A program made the translations under genes and the position numbers. Under the pieces are notes generated by a model. That model had not been told where the DNA came from, made no database searches, and saw only the letters and a program-made list of their open reading frames with translations. A DNA stretch of 64,000 bases from Jiangella endophytica (GTDB taxonomy: Bacteria > Actinomycetota > Actinomycetes > Jiangellales > Jiangellaceae): the NCBI RefSeq assembly GCF_003427025.1, contig NZ_QVAI01000001.1, forward strand, positions 310,001 to 374,000. Reading direction: 5' to 3'. Shown here piece after piece: positions 54,358 to 63,566 of this stretch (position 1 is its first letter; every line of letters starts with the position of its first letter).

Positions 54358-54691
54358 GACGCCCTCCCCGTGAGTTTCGCCAGGTCAGGTCTCGACGCTA
54401 CGGCCGGCACCCAGCCGTCCGCGTCGGGCGGACCATGCATCTTCGCGCGCGGGCCGGCATGGGTAGTTCTGTGTAGCCGCCCCCAGTTCCATGATCATCA
54501 ATGATCCAACCCTCTATGGGTGGTTGGATCATTGATGATCATGGAACTGGGGGCGGCCAGCAAGCCAGGAGGCTGGCCAACGGTCCGAACCCCGCCCCAC
54601 GAGAGCCCGGCCAACGGGAACACCGGAGCGCCGGAACACAGCTCTTCCGAAGACCGGCGAACGGGAGCCCCGCCACCCGGGTCGGTCCGGC
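54358..54691. other. intergenic region with long palindrome
   Basis: These 334 nt between two minus-strand genes hold the perfect 36-bp inverted repeat (54476-54557) and a neighbouring smaller hairpin, GGCCAGC (54555-54561) with GCTGGCC (54572-54578). No gene or clear promoter is seen in the rest. Confidence 0.7.
54476..54557. repeat. perfect 36-bp inverted repeat
   Basis: Arms 54476-54511 and 54522-54557 are exact inverse complements, 10 nt apart. The inner part (around TTCCATGATCATCAATGATC) is far less GC-rich than the flanks. It has no T-tract after it on either strand. It could be a dispersed palindromic repeat, a non-autonomous element, or a very strong hairpin. Confidence 0.9.
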
Positions 54692-56326
54692 TCACACCAG
54701 CCCGTTCTCGTAGGCATACGCGGTGGCCGCCGCCCGCGACGAGACGCCGATCTTGGCGAAGATGTTGCTCACGTGCCGGGCCACCGTCTTCTCGCTGAGC
54801 ACCAGCTCGTCCGCGACGGCCCGGTTGCTCCGCCCGGCGGCCACCAGGCGCAGCACCTCCAGCTCACGTGGCGTCAGCCCGCCGTCGCGGGCCGGGTGGC
54901 CGTCCGTCAGCCGCCGCAGCCGGTCGGCGTCGGGGCCGGCGGAGAGCCGGCGGAAGGTCCGCCGCGCCGCGTCGAACTCCAGCCCGGCGGCGTCGGTGTC
55001 GCCGAGCTCGCGGCAGGCCAGCCCGACCAGGACCCGGGCCCGGGCGGCCTCGTACGGGGTCTCGACCTCGTGGAAGCCGGCCCAGGACTTCCGCGCGGCG
55101 GTCAGCGCCCCGGCCGCGTCGCCGCGGGAGAGCCGCAGCGACGCCGTCGTGTACGCGGACATCGCCGTCAGCACCGGCACCATCGCGGCGCCGGCGATCT
55201 CGGCCAGCTCGGCCGCGGCGGCCTCGGCGCCGTCGGGGTCGCCGGCCGCCAGCAGTGCCTCGGCCAGCGCCGCGAGCAGAGCCGGCCGCTCGATCGGGCT
55301 CGGGGTCTCGTCGAGCGCGCGACGCAGTCCGGCGACGGCCGCCGCGACCTGGCCCTGGCCGAGCCGCAGCAGCGCCATACCGGGCTGTGGGTCCAGCCCG
55401 CCGAGCCCGGCCAGGCGGTATGCGTCCTCGGCGGCGGCCGCCTCGCCACGGAGGCGGTGCAGCTCGCCCTGCTCGTAGTGGGCGCCGGCGGCTGCCGGCT
55501 GCCCAGGCGGGTCGGACAGCCGGCGGCAGGCGCGCCCGGCCTCGGCCAGCGCGTCGCTCCAGGCGCCCTGCTCCCGCAGCACGTGGACGCGGTGCACCTG
55601 GCACTCGCCCCGGAACGGCACGAGGTCCGGCTGCGCGTCGCACCACCGGGTGAGCGCCGTCGTCCACTCGCGGGCCCGGCGCACGTCGAACGTCGCCTGG
55701 CAGGCGTCGATGACGGTGCAGTAGACGATGCCGGTGAGCAGCGGCCCGGTCGCGCCCGCCGTCACGTCGATCATGGCCTCGTCGAGCAGCGCGACGCCCT
55801 CGGTGACCTTGCCCAGCCCGACCAGCGCGCGGCCGCGGCCCATCCGGCCGAGGATCACCAGGTCCGCGTCGTCGTGCCGCCGGCCGACGGCGACCGCTTC
55901 GGCGAACATCTCCGCCGCCACGGCCGGATCGCCGCCGGACACCATCTGCCGGGCCCGGGCCACGAGCAGGTAGCCGCTCTCGGCACAGTCGCGCCCGGCC
56001 TCGTCGAGGAGGCGGTCGGCGCGGGCCAGCCAGCCGCCGGCCCGGGCGAACTCACCCTGGTTGAGCAGGACGAACGCCAGCCAGAAGGCGCACCGTGCGG
56101 CCGCATGCGGCCGGCCCTCGCGGACCAGTTCGAGGTAGCCGCGCTCCTGCAGGGCCGCGCTCTCGTCGTCGTGGCCGGCCAGGTAGGCGGAGACGGCCAG
56201 CAGCTCGAGGTCGGCGGTGGGCAGCGACGCCGCGGCGTCGGCGGCCGTGAGCTGCGCGTACGCCAGCTCCCAGGCCCGCGTCTCGAACGCGGCCCGGCCC
56301 CGCTCTCGTGCCTCGGTCGTGGTCAT
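54692..56326 (-). CDS. TPR-containing LuxR family transcriptional regulator
   Basis: A 544-residue regulator. Most of the protein (about 5-470) is Ala/Arg/Leu-rich helical repeat resembling tetratricopeptide repeats, with no P-loop, so it is not a full STAND-type LAL regulator. The C-terminal 65 residues are a LuxR DNA-binding domain: LTPRELEVLRLVAAGRSNRA, then VLSEKTVARHVSNIFAKIGV. No receiver or GAF domain is seen, so the signal probably enters through the repeats. ATG at 56326. It is upstream of, and on the same strand as, the flavin monooxygenase, a likely target, and divergent from a GNAT gene 60 nt away. Confidence 0.85.
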   Translation of the reverse strand: MTTTEARERGRAAFETRAWELAYAQLTAADAAASLPTADLELLAVSAYLAGHDDESAALQERGYLELVREGRPHAAARCAFWLAFVLLNQGEFARAGGWLARADRLLDEAGRDCAESGYLLVARARQMVSGGDPAVAAEMFAEAVAVGRRHDDADLVILGRMGRGRALVGLGKVTEGVALLDEAMIDVTAGATGPLLTGIVYCTVIDACQATFDVRRAREWTTALTRWCDAQPDLVPFRGECQVHRVHVLREQGAWSDALAEAGRACRRLSDPPGQPAAAGAHYEQGELHRLRGEAAAAEDAYRLAGLGGLDPQPGMALLRLGQGQVAAAVAGLRRALDETPSPIERPALLAALAEALLAAGDPDGAEAAAAELAEIAGAAMVPVLTAMSAYTTASLRLSRGDAAGALTAARKSWAGFHEVETPYEAARARVLVGLACRELGDTDAAGLEFDAARRTFRRLSAGPDADRLRRLTDGHPARDGGLTPRELEVLRLVAAGRSNRAVADELVLSEKTVARHVSNIFAKIGVSSRAAATAYAYENGLV

Positions 56327-56386
56327 GTGCGCCCCCGGACCCTTCCTGCCGCCACGCTACTCCTGTGGCCGGGTGACAATCATGGG

Positions 56387-57262
56387 GTGACCGCTGCCGA
56401 CGAGATATCCACCCGAGCCGGCGTGCTGACGGCCCGCCCGGTCGCCACGCTGACGTCGGAGCAGGCCGCCGCGGCCATGACCCGGGCGTTCGAGGGTTAC
56501 GTCGTGCCCGTCTCGGTCGACGGGCCGGCGTTCGAGCGCCGGTTCGGGGCCGAGCACCTCGACCGCTACCTCAGCGAGATCTACACCGCGGGCGACGACC
56601 TCGTGGGCATCTGCCTCATCACCCGGCGCGGCTCGACGGCGCGCATCGGCGGGTTCGGCTGCACGCCGGCCTACCGCGGGGTCGGCGTGGGGCGCGCCCT
56701 GATGGAGCGGGCGGTGGTCCGCTGCGTCGAGGCCGGCGCGACCCGCATCACGCTCGAGGTCATCACCAGCAACGCGGCGGCGGTCCGGCTGTACGAACGG
56801 CTCGGCTTCCGCATCGCCCGGACGCTGGTCGGCTACCGGTGGGAGCGGCCGCACGCGGCCGGGCCGGTCCCGCCGTCGGCGCCCGCGCCGATCGACCCGT
56901 CGCGGTTCGCCCGCGGGCTGGCGGCCGGGTTGAGGAGCGCGGACGATCCGCCGTGGCAGCTCGCGCCCGAGACGCTGGCCGCCGCCGGGCCGCCGCGACG
57001 GGCGTACGCGCTGGGCCCGGCCACGGCGCTGCTGAGCCTCACCGAGACCGCCGCCGTGCTGAGCGCCGTGCACACCGAGCCGGCCGCCCGCAGGCGCGGT
57101 CACGGGCGTGCGTTGCTGGCCGCGCTGCGCGACGCGTTCCCCGGACGGCGGTGGACGGTGCCGCCGCTCGTGCCCGAGTCGGACGGTGCCGGGTTCTTCC
57201 TCGCGACCGGCTGGGTTCGCGAGGAGCTGGCCCAGTATGAGATGGTGCACGGGAACGTGTGA
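56387..57262 (+). CDS. GNAT acetyltransferase with tandem domains
   Basis: A 291-residue protein with two GNAT-like halves. The first (about 20-150) has the acetyl-CoA loop [18 protein letters not shown] and [19 protein letters not shown]. The second (about 190-285) keeps [17 protein letters not shown] and the closing [19 protein letters not shown]. The substrate is unknown. The GTG at 56387 lies 6 nt after a GACAAT box, which suggests leaderless transcription. The open frame runs upstream to 54773 only as the antisense of the LuxR gene. A hairpin terminator follows. Confidence 0.85.
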   Translation: MTAADEISTRAGVLTARPVATLTSEQAAAAMTRAFEGYVVPVSVDGPAFERRFGAEHLDRYLSEIYTAGDDLVGICLITRRGSTARIGGFGCTPAYRGVGVGRALMERAVVRCVEAGATRITLEVITSNAAAVRLYERLGFRIARTLVGYRWERPHAAGPVPPSAPAPIDPSRFARGLAAGLRSADDPPWQLAPETLAAAGPPRRAYALGPATALLSLTETAAVLSAVHTEPAARRRGHGRALLAALRDAFPGRRWTVPPLVPESDGAGFFLATGWVREELAQYEMVHGNV

Positions 57263-57271
57263 CCGGCGGCG

Positions 57272-57291
57272 GTGGGGATTCCCCACGTTTT
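57272..57291 (+). terminator. terminator between GNAT and rplM
   Basis: GTGGGG (57272-57277), loop ATT, CCCCAC (57281-57286), then GTTTT. A compact intrinsic terminator whose last T residues overlap the rplM -35 box. Confidence 0.75.
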
Positions 57292-57319
57292 GACCATGCG
57301 GCGGCCGCACAGGTATCCT
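57290..57319 (+). promoter_or_regulatory. predicted rplM-rpsI promoter
   Basis: TTGACC at 57290-57295, 18-nt spacer, TATCCT at 57314-57319. A good sigma-70-type match, giving a leader of about 75 nt before rplM. Confidence 0.7.
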
Positions 57320-57402
57320 GTCGTGTCGTTGTGCGTACCGGAGCGCGGCACGCCAGCCACCGACCAGATCCATCCTCTCGACCAAAGCGAAGGCCTACGA
57401 CC

Positions 57403-57846
57403 GTGCGCACGTACAGCCCCAAGCCCGGCGATGTCCAGCGCCAGTGGCACGTCATCGATGCCACCGACATCGTCCTCGGCAGGCTCGCCAGTCAGACCGC
57501 GACCCTGCTGCGCGGCAAGCACAAGCCCGTCTACGCGCCGCACGTCGACACCGGCGACTTCGTCATCGTCGTGAACGCCGAGAAGGTCGCGCTCACCGGC
57601 AGCAAGCTGGAGCAGAAGCTCGACTACCGGCACTCCGGCCGGCCGGGCGGTCTGCGCTCCACCACCTACCGGGATCTCCTCGAGAAGAACCCTCGCCGAG
57701 CCATCGAGAAGGCCGTCAAGGGCATGCTCCCGCACAACAGCCTCGGGCGGCAGATGCTGTCCAAGCTGAAGGTGTACGCGGGCCCGGAGCACCCGCACCA
57801 GGCCCAGCAGCCCGTGCCGTACGAGATCGGCCAGGTCGCGCAGTGA
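57403..57846 (+). CDS. rplM: 50S ribosomal protein L13
   Basis: L13 is an early 50S assembly protein. The 147-residue length is standard, starting [20 protein letters not shown] and containing the signature [19 protein letters not shown]. The GTG at 57403 has GAAGG about 9 nt upstream; the frame is open further up only through the promoter. The stop overlaps the rpsI GTG by 4 nt, coupling the two. Confidence 0.97.
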   Translation: MRTYSPKPGDVQRQWHVIDATDIVLGRLASQTATLLRGKHKPVYAPHVDTGDFVIVVNAEKVALTGSKLEQKLDYRHSGRPGGLRSTTYRDLLEKNPRRAIEKAVKGMLPHNSLGRQMLSKLKVYAGPEHPHQAQQPVPYEIGQVAQ

Positions 57847-58337
57847 GTGAGGACATGACTGAGACCACCACCGTCGACGAGGTCGACACCGACGAGGCTC
57901 CCATCGAGAGCTACACGTCCGAGTCGGCGCCGTCGCGCCATTCGAACATCGAGGCGGCCGCGGCCACCGGCCGGCGCAAGCAGGCCATCGCGCGCGTCCG
58001 CATCGCCCCGGGCACCGGCCAGTGGACCATCAACGGCCGCACGCTCGACAACTACTTCCCGAACAAGGTGCACCAGCAGCTGGTCAGCTCGCCGCTGGTG
58101 GAGCTCGAGCTCGGCGACAGCTACGACATCGTCGCCCGCATCGACGGCGGCGGCGTCACCGGTCAGGCCGGCGCGCTGCGCCTGGGCATCGCCCGGGCGC
58201 TGAACGCCGCCGACGCCGAGAACAACCGCCCGGCGCTGAAGAAGGCCGGCTTCCTCACCCGCGACGCTCGCGTCACGGAGCGGAAGAAGGCCGGTCTCAA
58301 GAAGGCCCGCAAGGCTCCGCAGTACAGCAAGCGCTGA
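57843..58337 (+). CDS. rpsI: 30S ribosomal protein S9
   Basis: S9 contacts the P-site tRNA anticodon loop with its basic C-terminal tail, here ending [12 protein letters not shown]. The core starts at about residue 41 ([20 protein letters not shown]). The first 40 residues are an acidic Glu/Asp/Thr/Ser-rich extension not present in E. coli S9. The GTG at 57843 overlaps the rplM stop; ATG 57855 is an alternative four codons on. A terminator-like hairpin follows. Confidence 0.96.
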   Translation: MSEDMTETTTVDEVDTDEAPIESYTSESAPSRHSNIEAAAATGRRKQAIARVRIAPGTGQWTINGRTLDNYFPNKVHQQLVSSPLVELELGDSYDIVARIDGGGVTGQAGALRLGIARALNAADAENNRPALKKAGFLTRDARVTERKKAGLKKARKAPQYSKR

Positions 58338-58358
58338 TTCGCGCACCTGCGCGAGTTC

Positions 58359-58402
58359 CGCGAACGGCCCCGGGGGGTACACCAACTCCGGGGCCGTTTG
58401 CG
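58359..58402 (+). terminator. terminator after rpsI
   Basis: A 15-bp stem (58359-58373 with 58388-58402, one wobble) and 14-nt loop, 21 nt past rpsI. It separates rplM-rpsI from glmM; read-through is possible, since glmM starts only 37 nt later. Confidence 0.7.
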
Positions 58403-58438
58403 TTCCCATCGTCCGCTGTCCCACTAGGAGCACTCTCA

Positions 58439-59788
58439 GTGGCTCGTCTCTTCGGCACCGATGGCGTTCGCGGTCTGGCGAACTCCGATCTCACGGCCGA
58501 GCTGGCCCTCGACCTCTCCGTCGCCGGCGCCCACGTGCTGGGCGAGATCGGCGCGTTCGGCTCCGGGCGCCGCCCGGTCGCGGTCGTCGGCCGCGACCCC
58601 CGGGCGTCCGGCGAGTTCCTCGAGGCGGCCGTGGTGGCCGGCCTCGCCAGCGCCGGCGCCGACGTCCTGAAGGTCGGCGTGCTGCCCACGCCCGCTGTCG
58701 CGTTCCTCACCGGCATGCTCGACGCCGACCTCGGCGTCATGCTGTCGGCGAGCCACAACCCGATGCCCGACAACGGCATCAAGTTCTTCGCCAAGGGCGG
58801 CCAGAAGCTCGACGACGCCGTCGAGGACGCCATCGAGGCCCGGCTGCGCGAGCCGTGGAAGCGGCCCACCGGCGCCGAGATCGGCCGTGTCCACGAGCAC
58901 CCCGAGGGCCTCGAGACCTACATCTCGCACGTCGTCGGCACCGCCCCGGCCCGCCTCGAGGGCCTGCGCGTCGTCGTCGACTGCGCGCACGGCGCCGCCT
59001 ACCGCGCGGCCCCCGAGGCGCTGCGCCGGCTGGGCGCCGACGTCATCGCGGTCTGCGCCGAGCCCGACGGCCTGAACATCAACCACAACTGCGGCTCCAC
59101 CCACCTCGACGTCGTCGCGGCCGAGGTGGTCGCGGCCGGCGCCGACCTCGGCATCGCCCACGACGGCGACGCCGACCGGTGCCTGGCGGTCGACGCCACC
59201 GGCGAGGTCGTCGACGGCGACCAGATCCTGGCCATCCTCGCGCTGGCCATGCGCTCGCAGGGGAGCCTGCGCGGCGACTCCGTCGTCGCCACCGTCATGT
59301 CCAACGAGGGCTTCCGGCTGGCCATGCGCCAGGCCGGCGTCAACGTCATCGACACCGCCGTCGGCGACCGCTACGTCCTCGAGGCCATGAAGGCCGGCGG
59401 CTACAACCTGGGCGGCGAGCAGTCCGGCCACGTGATCCTGCTCGACCACGGCACCACCGGCGACGGCGTGCTGACCGCCGTCCACCTGCTCGCCCAGGTC
59501 GCCTCCACCGGCACCTCGCTGGCCGAGCTGGCCGGTGTCGTGCGGCGGCTCCCGCAGGTCCTCATCAACGTCAAGGGCGTCGACAAGAGCCGGGTCACCC
59601 TCGACGAGGGCGTCAAGACCGCCGTCGCCGAGGCCGAGGCCGAGCTCGGCGACACCGGCCGTGTCCTGCTCCGCCCGTCCGGCACCGAGCCGCTCGTGCG
59701 GGTCATGGTCGAGGCTGCCACCCCCGAGCAGGCCGAGACCGTCGCCCGCCGGCTGGCCGCCACCGTCCAGGCCGAGCTCGCCCTCTGA
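58439..59788 (+). CDS. glmM: phosphoglucosamine mutase
   Basis: Interconverts glucosamine-6-phosphate and glucosamine-1-phosphate in the pathway to UDP-GlcNAc for peptidoglycan. The 449-residue protein starts [20 protein letters not shown]. The phosphoserine is Ser105 in [12 protein letters not shown]; the Mg2+ ligands are Asp242, Asp244 and Asp246 in HDGDADR; the phosphate loop [12 protein letters not shown] is near the C-terminus. GTG at 58439 with AGGAG at 58426-58430. It follows rpsI, the usual actinobacterial context. Confidence 0.96.
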   Translation: MARLFGTDGVRGLANSDLTAELALDLSVAGAHVLGEIGAFGSGRRPVAVVGRDPRASGEFLEAAVVAGLASAGADVLKVGVLPTPAVAFLTGMLDADLGVMLSASHNPMPDNGIKFFAKGGQKLDDAVEDAIEARLREPWKRPTGAEIGRVHEHPEGLETYISHVVGTAPARLEGLRVVVDCAHGAAYRAAPEALRRLGADVIAVCAEPDGLNINHNCGSTHLDVVAAEVVAAGADLGIAHDGDADRCLAVDATGEVVDGDQILAILALAMRSQGSLRGDSVVATVMSNEGFRLAMRQAGVNVIDTAVGDRYVLEAMKAGGYNLGGEQSGHVILLDHGTTGDGVLTAVHLLAQVASTGTSLAELAGVVRRLPQVLINVKGVDKSRVTLDEGVKTAVAEAEAELGDTGRVLLRPSGTEPLVRVMVEAATPEQAETVARRLAATVQAELAL

Positions 59789-59834
59789 CGAAAACCTGTT
59801 GCCCGCGCCGGGCGGCGCGAGCGAGGCTCGACGT

Positions 59835-60827
59835 GTGCAGATCCGACCGATCGACGCCACCGACGCCGAGTTCGCCGCCTGGTACGACGTCCACCTCAGT
59901 GCGCGCCTGGCCGACCACCCGGCCGGCCCGCAGTGGCTCGAACCCGAGCTGAAGGTCATCTACCAGGGCACCGAGCATCACGCCGCGAGGCTGTGGCTGG
60001 CCGAGGACGCCGGCAAGGCGGTCGGCGCGGCCGTGCTGGGCCTGCCGCTGCGCGACAACCTCACGCTGGCCGAGCCCGAGGTCTTCGTCCGGCCCGAGGA
60101 GGCGCGCCGCGGCGTGGGCAGCGCGCTGCTGGCCACCCTCGACGACGCGTCGAAGGCCGCTGGCCGCAGCAGCCAGATGCTCTACCTCGAGGGCCCCACC
60201 GGCACCGACCACAGCTCGGGCACGGCGTTCGCCGAGAAGCACGGCTTCACCCGCCGCATGACCGAGATCGCCCGTGTGCAGCGGCCGCCGTTCGACCTCG
60301 ACGGCATCGCCGGCGCCGAGGAGGCGGCCCGGCCGCATGCGTCCGACTACCGCATCGTCACGTGGAGCGACCACGCCCCCGACGAGTACGTCGACGAGTA
60401 CGCCCGGCTCGAGGGCCGCATGAGCACCGACGCACCGCTCGGCGAGCTCGACTACGAGCCCGAGACGTGGGACGCCGCCCGCATCCGCTCCGCCGAGCAG
60501 CGCCACGGCCTCATGGGCCGCGCCACGTGGGTCGCCGCGGCCATGGCCCCCGACGGCAGCATGGCCGGCGTCACCGAGATCACGCTGTCGCGCGACAGCG
60601 ACGCCACCGGCTTCCAGGACGCCACCATCGTCGACCCCCGCCACCGCGGCCACCGGCTCGGCCTGCTGCTCAAGGCGGCCAACCTGCGCCGGCTGCTGGC
60701 CGACCGGCCCGGCGTGCAGACGGTGTGGACGTGGAACGCCGACTCCAACGCCCACATGATCGCCATCAACGAAACGCTCGGCTACCAGGTCGCCGGCTGG
60801 TCCGCCGCCTACCAGCGCAGCCTCTGA
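59835..60827 (+). CDS. tandem GNAT acetyltransferase
   Basis: A 330-residue protein with two GNAT domains: the N-terminal one (about 1-155) with RPEEARRGVGSALLATLDDA and the C-terminal one (about 165-330) with VDPRHRGHRLGLLLKAAN and the closing AINETLGYQVAGWSAAYQR. This is the two-domain type found in many actinobacterial acetyltransferases; the substrate is not known. The GTG at 59835 lacks a strong ribosome binding site. It lies 46 nt after glmM and may be in its transcript. Confidence 0.85.
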   Translation: MQIRPIDATDAEFAAWYDVHLSARLADHPAGPQWLEPELKVIYQGTEHHAARLWLAEDAGKAVGAAVLGLPLRDNLTLAEPEVFVRPEEARRGVGSALLATLDDASKAAGRSSQMLYLEGPTGTDHSSGTAFAEKHGFTRRMTEIARVQRPPFDLDGIAGAEEAARPHASDYRIVTWSDHAPDEYVDEYARLEGRMSTDAPLGELDYEPETWDAARIRSAEQRHGLMGRATWVAAAMAPDGSMAGVTEITLSRDSDATGFQDATIVDPRHRGHRLGLLLKAANLRRLLADRPGVQTVWTWNADSNAHMIAINETLGYQVAGWSAAYQRSL

Positions 60828-60913
60828 CCTCGCCAAACGCCGTCCATCACGACGGTGGTTGGCGAGTCCTCGACCTCGGAGTAGCGTGGCTCTGGTACGT
60901 CTGGGGATTGCCC

Positions 60914-62077
60914 ATGCCACCTGGTCGCTGGTTCTCGGTTGGGTCCGCTCCTGGAACAGGCCGCCGTTCCGGAGCGCGGGCGGTCGACGACGCGCTGGTG
61001 CACGACGACGCGAAGCTCATCGTCGTGTTCTGCTCCCCGTCACGGGATCTCCCGGAACTGCTCCACGAGATCCGGTCGCGCTCGGGTGGCCTCCCGCTGA
61101 TCGGATGCACGACCGGAGGCGAGATCGCGTCAGCGGGTCCCAGCGATGCGAGCGTCGTCGTCGCGGCCTTCGGCGGCCCCGGGTTCGCGATCGAGACGGC
61201 CGTCGCCACGCAGGCGTCGCACGACCTCCGCACGGCGGGCGAACTCGTGGCCCGGTGCGTTCCCGACCGGCCGGATCTCCCTCACAAGGTGCTGCTGCTC
61301 CTGAGCGACGGCCTCGCCGGCGATCAGCAGGAGATGGTCCGCGGCGCCTACTCCGTGCTCGGCGCCGCCGTGCCGCTCGTCGGCGGCTGCGCCGGCGACG
61401 ATCTCAAGATGACGACGACGTTCCAGCTCTACGGCGACCGTGTACTCACCGATGCGGTGGTCGCTGCCGGCATAGCGTCGCCGGCGCCGCTCGGGATCGG
61501 CGTCCACCACGGCTGGCGGCGGGTCGGCGAACCGATGCTCGTCACGGGCAGCGCCGGCAACCGCGTCTACACCCTCGACGATCGCCCGGCGGTGGACGTC
61601 TACCTCGAGCACCTGGGCGTGGGGCAGCCGGCAGGCTCCGATCAGGAGTGGCTGGCCCGGCTCGCGCTCACGCATCCGCTCGGCCTCAGGCGCGCGAGCG
61701 AGGAGGACCACGTCCGGTTCATCACGGGGGGAGACTTCGCGGAGCGGTCGTTGTCCTGCGTGGCCGAGGTTCCCAACGGCGCGCTCGTCTGGATCATGGA
61801 AGGCGACGCCGAGTCGGTCCTGGAGGCGACGGACGCCGCCTGCCGAGGCTCGCTGGCCGCGCTCGACGGGCAGCCACCGCTGGGGATGATCGCCTTCGAC
61901 TGCATCGCCCGCCGGGGTGTCCTCGGCCCGGCCGGGATTCGTGCGGAGGTCGACCGGATCTCCGCGATAGCGTCCGGAGCGCCCGTCGCCGGGTTCTATA
62001 CGTACGGCGAGATCGCCCGGACTCGTGGCCTGCACGGATTCCACAACCAGACCCTGGTCGTCCTCGCGGTCGCATGA
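60914..62077 (+). CDS. FIST domain sensory protein
   Basis: A 387-residue protein with the FIST N-terminal domain (about 20-215: LIVVFCSPSRDLPELLHEIR, LIGCTTGGEIASAGPSDASV) and the FIST C-terminal domain (about 225-370, ending PVAGFYTYGEIARTRGLHGF). FIST domains are thought to bind small ligands such as amino acids and are found with signal-transduction proteins. No membrane segment or output domain is seen, so it probably works with the histidine kinase that follows 3 nt downstream. ATG at 60914; the open frame upstream overlaps the GNAT gene and is not used. Confidence 0.9.
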   Translation: MPPGRWFSVGSAPGTGRRSGARAVDDALVHDDAKLIVVFCSPSRDLPELLHEIRSRSGGLPLIGCTTGGEIASAGPSDASVVVAAFGGPGFAIETAVATQASHDLRTAGELVARCVPDRPDLPHKVLLLLSDGLAGDQQEMVRGAYSVLGAAVPLVGGCAGDDLKMTTTFQLYGDRVLTDAVVAAGIASPAPLGIGVHHGWRRVGEPMLVTGSAGNRVYTLDDRPAVDVYLEHLGVGQPAGSDQEWLARLALTHPLGLRRASEEDHVRFITGGDFAERSLSCVAEVPNGALVWIMEGDAESVLEATDAACRGSLAALDGQPPLGMIAFDCIARRGVLGPAGIRAEVDRISAIASGAPVAGFYTYGEIARTRGLHGFHNQTLVVLAVA

Positions 62078-62080
62078 GAG

Positions 62081-63535
62081 ATGGACATGTCGCCCTGGTT
62101 CACCCAGGAGCTCGCCGAGTTCGTGGCGGCGGTCTCCGTCGCCGGAAGCGAGGCGGCGGCCGCGCGGGCATCGGTCGAGCGAGCGGCGGAGGCGCTCGAC
62201 GCGGACGTGGCGGCCATCGTCCGCGGGGGCGAGGTCGTCGCCGCGGTCGGGTATCCGCAGGGGCGGGTCCCTGTCGCCGAGCTCGCCCGGGTGCACACCG
62301 GCGCCGGGGTCGCCCGGCTCGTCGTCCCGGGCGTCGGCGAGTGTTTGGCGGCCGCGGCCACGCTGGAGTACCCGACCGGTGCGGTGCTGCTCGTCGCCAG
62401 ACCCGATGCTCTGACACGTGAGGAGTCGGGCCAGCTCCGCGCGATGGCGCGGGTGGCGTCGACGACGATGCGGCTGTGGAGTGTCCTCGCCGACGAGCGT
62501 GCGGCGCGCGAGGAACTCCAGCGACTGGCTCGTGAGCAGGCGGCGTTGCGGCAGGTGGCCACGCTGGTCGCCCGGGGAGAGCGGCCGGCCGGCGTTCTCG
62601 CCGCCGTCGCCGAGGAGGTGGGCCGGTTGTTCGCCGCCGAGACGACCAGCCTCGTCCGATTCGACGCGGACGGCGCCGAGACCTGGGTCGGCTCATGGGA
62701 CGCGACCGGCCTGCCGATGCGCGCGGACCGGAGGCGGCCGGCGACCGATGTGCCGATCACCGTCGAAGGGCGCCTCTGGGGGGCGTTGCGGGTGGCGAAC
62801 CCGCCGCGGACCGCAGCCGCCACCCGGGCCGACGAGCGACTCGCAGGCTTCGCCGAGCTGGTCGCGACCGCGATCGCGAACGCCGAGACGCGCGCCGAGC
62901 TGACCGCGTCGCGGGCGCGCATCGTCGCCACCGCCGACGAGACCAGGCGCCGGATCGAGCGCGACCTCCATGACGGCGCACAGCAGCGGCTGGTCACGTT
63001 CGGACTGCGGCTGCAAGCGCTGCGGGCCACCGTCCCGGCTGAGCTCGGGGAGCTGGCGACGGAGCTCGACGTCCTGGCCGCCGAGCTGGTGAACGCGCTG
63101 GACGAGCTCCGCGAGTTCGCCCGCGGCATCCATCCCGCTCTGCTCAACGAGAGTGGCCTGGGGCCGGCGCTCCGGACGCTGATCCGCCGCTGCCCGATTC
63201 CCGTGCGGTCCGACGTGCGGGTGAGCGGGCGTCTGCGGGAGCCGGTGGAGGTCGCGGCGTATTACGTCGTCTCGGAGGCGCTGGCGAACGCCGCCAAGCA
63301 CGCGAACGCGACCTCGGTCGCCGTCGACGTCGAGACGACGGAGGAACGCCTGCGCCTGTCCGTCCGTGACGACGGTGTCGGCGGTGCCGACGTCGCCGGA
63401 GGGTCGGGACTGGTCGGGCTCAAGGACCGGGTCGAGGCGATCGGCGGCCGCATCGTCGTGGAGAGTCGCCGCGGCGCCGGTACGTCGGTGCGGGCGGAGC
63501 TTCCGCTGGCGGACGGCACGACGGGCGTGGACTGA
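62081..63535 (+). CDS. GAF-domain sensor histidine kinase (HisKA_3 type)
   Basis: A 484-residue soluble kinase. Two GAF-like regions lie at about 10-125 and 150-270, then a HisKA_3 dimerisation helix with the phosphoacceptor His297 in ERDLHDGAQQRL, and an ATPase domain with the N-box SEALANAAKHANA, DDGVGG and GSGLVGLKDRVEAIGG. Kinases of this type normally pair with a NarL/LuxR response regulator, but none is present in the window. It starts 3 nt after the FIST gene, so FIST is its probable input subunit. ATG at 62081; ATG 62087 is an alternative. Confidence 0.9.
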   Translation: MDMSPWFTQELAEFVAAVSVAGSEAAAARASVERAAEALDADVAAIVRGGEVVAAVGYPQGRVPVAELARVHTGAGVARLVVPGVGECLAAAATLEYPTGAVLLVARPDALTREESGQLRAMARVASTTMRLWSVLADERAAREELQRLAREQAALRQVATLVARGERPAGVLAAVAEEVGRLFAAETTSLVRFDADGAETWVGSWDATGLPMRADRRRPATDVPITVEGRLWGALRVANPPRTAAATRADERLAGFAELVATAIANAETRAELTASRARIVATADETRRRIERDLHDGAQQRLVTFGLRLQALRATVPAELGELATELDVLAAELVNALDELREFARGIHPALLNESGLGPALRTLIRRCPIPVRSDVRVSGRLREPVEVAAYYVVSEALANAAKHANATSVAVDVETTEERLRLSVRDDGVGGADVAGGSGLVGLKDRVEAIGGRIVVESRRGAGTSVRAELPLADGTTGVD

Positions 63536-63545
63536 CCGCGCCGGT

Positions 63546-63565
63546 CGCCGGCCCGGCCGCCGGCG
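63546..63565. terminator. hairpin between convergent kinase and coaA
   Basis: CGCCGGC (63546-63552), loop CCGGCC, GCCGGCG (63559-63565). A 7-bp GC-only stem in the 31-nt gap between the convergent genes. Confidence 0.5.
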
Positions 63566-63566
63566 G

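Noticed and set aside
54773..56386. Upstream extension of the GNAT frame to 829 residues
   Set aside because: The extra part is antisense to the LuxR regulator; the GNAT domain begins after 56387.
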